Positions 14,635-15,056 of a stretch of DNA of 15,056 bases are shown piece by piece (position 1 is the stretch's first letter; each line of letters starts with the position of its first letter). Origin of the DNA: an uncultured bacterium (lineage in GTDB: Bacteria > Bacteroidota > Ignavibacteria > Ignavibacteriales > Melioribacteraceae). The notes below the pieces were generated by a model. That model was not told where the DNA came from. It saw nothing but the letters and a program-made list of their open reading frames with translations, and made no database searches. Location: the NCBI GenBank assembly GCA_937936675.1, contig CALDDL010000203.1:1-15056 (forward strand), given 5' to 3'. Position numbers and translations under genes: made by a program.

Positions 14635-15056
14635 ATGAGAAATAATCGATATGACAGTGTATTAGAAGCAATTGGACGTACTCCAATTGTTAAACTTGGA
14701 AATATTTCTAAAGGTTTGAAATCTACTATCTGGGCGAAGATGGAATTTATGAATCCCGGAGGAAGTATAAAAGATAGGATTGCAAAGTATATGATTGAAA
14801 AAGCCGAAAAAGAAGGAAGGCTAAAACCGGGAGATACAATTATAGAAAATTCATCCGGTAATACTGCAATGGGTTTGGCAATTGTGGCTAGACAAAAAGG
14901 ATACAATCTTAAAATTGTTATACGAAATACTCAGAGCATGGAAAAAATTAAAATGCTTGAAGTTCTAGGAGTTGATGTAATTAAAGTCGATGCTTCTTTA
15001 CCTCCCGAAGACCCAAAATCTTATAATAATTATGCCGCTAATCTTGCCAAAGAAGA
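14635..15056 (+). CDS. Cystathionine beta-synthase / cysteine synthase family PLP enzyme (5' part, runs off right edge)
   Basis: The 140 visible residues are the N-terminal half of a fold-type II PLP enzyme. Landmarks are the start block VLEAIGRTPIVKLGNI, NPGGSIKDR (40-48) with the Schiff-base lysine K46, and SSGNTAMG at about 73-80 for the phosphate/substrate loop. The later MEKIKMLEVLGVDVIKV and PPEDPKSYNNYA segments look more like cystathionine beta-synthases of Bacteroidota (serine plus homocysteine) than O-acetylserine sulfhydrylases, but the C-terminal half that would show any CBS domains is missing. The GG before the SIKDR core and SSGNTA instead of the commoner TSGNTG are mild departures. 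The ATG at 14635 lies 9 bases after the fmt stop; the Shine-Dalgarno is weak. An ATG at 14625 stops after six codons and is not the start. Confidence 0.85.
   Translation, partial: MRNNRYDSVLEAIGRTPIVKLGNISKGLKSTIWAKMEFMNPGGSIKDRIAKYMIEKAEKEGRLKPGDTIIENSSGNTAMGLAIVARQKGYNLKIVIRNTQSMEKIKMLEVLGVDVIKVDASLPPEDPKSYNNYAANLAKE

Noticed and set aside
14622..14906. 94-codon minus-strand frame at the right end
   Set aside because: It is antisense to the start of the PLP enzyme, where the plus frame carries clear family motifs.

Overview
The window is AT-rich bacterial DNA, most likely from the Ignavibacteria/Chlorobi side of the Bacteroidota. Two proteins end in a type IX secretion (T9SS) C-terminal sorting domain with the NYPNPFNP motif typical of Ignavibacteriales. 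The methionyl-tRNA formyltransferase has the AFRxLP variant found in Bacteroidota, and one large surface protein is built from modules common in this group. No tRNA, rRNA, CRISPR array, transposase or prophage gene was seen.

Layout. (1) 1-1464, minus strand: the first codons of a gene running off the left edge, then a POT/PTR-like MFS transporter with a clear rho-independent terminator. (2) 1623-3367, plus strand, divergent from the transporter: a WbpD/WlbB-type sugar N-acetyltransferase overlapping a WbpE-type PLP sugar aminotransferase by one base. These are two consecutive steps (amination, then acetylation at C3) in making a diacetamido-uronic acid nucleotide sugar for surface polysaccharide. 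(3) 3513-4868, plus strand: a secreted T9SS cargo protein with a CBM9-like N-terminal part. It is convergent with (4) 4940-10081, minus strand: a 1713-residue mosaic T9SS surface protein. Its modules are an N-terminal beta-rich region, a DUF11 domain, two SdrD B-like domains, a second DUF11 that appears to be interrupted by a choice-of-anchor A domain, an (NNGG)n linker, a seven-blade Asp-box propeller, and the sorting domain. The two genes share a bidirectional terminator at 4869-4897. (5) 10289 to the right edge, plus strand: a tightly packed unit of M1 metallopeptidase, six-helix membrane protein, peptide deformylase (def), methionyl-tRNA formyltransferase (fmt) and the 5' part of a cystathionine beta-synthase-like PLP enzyme. 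Three of the four junctions are overlaps or gaps of 4 bases or less, and the last gap is 9.

The plus-strand unit on the right joins protein-initiation formyl chemistry (Fmt adds the formyl group, Def removes it) to an exported or membrane-anchored aminopeptidase-type enzyme and an unknown membrane protein. The left and middle parts concern the cell surface: uptake, glycan precursor synthesis and secreted adhesin-like proteins.

I did not find a convincing new defence, mobile or regulatory system. The most notable features are the nested domain architecture and the internal repeat of the giant surface protein, and some unexplained inverted repeats between genes.
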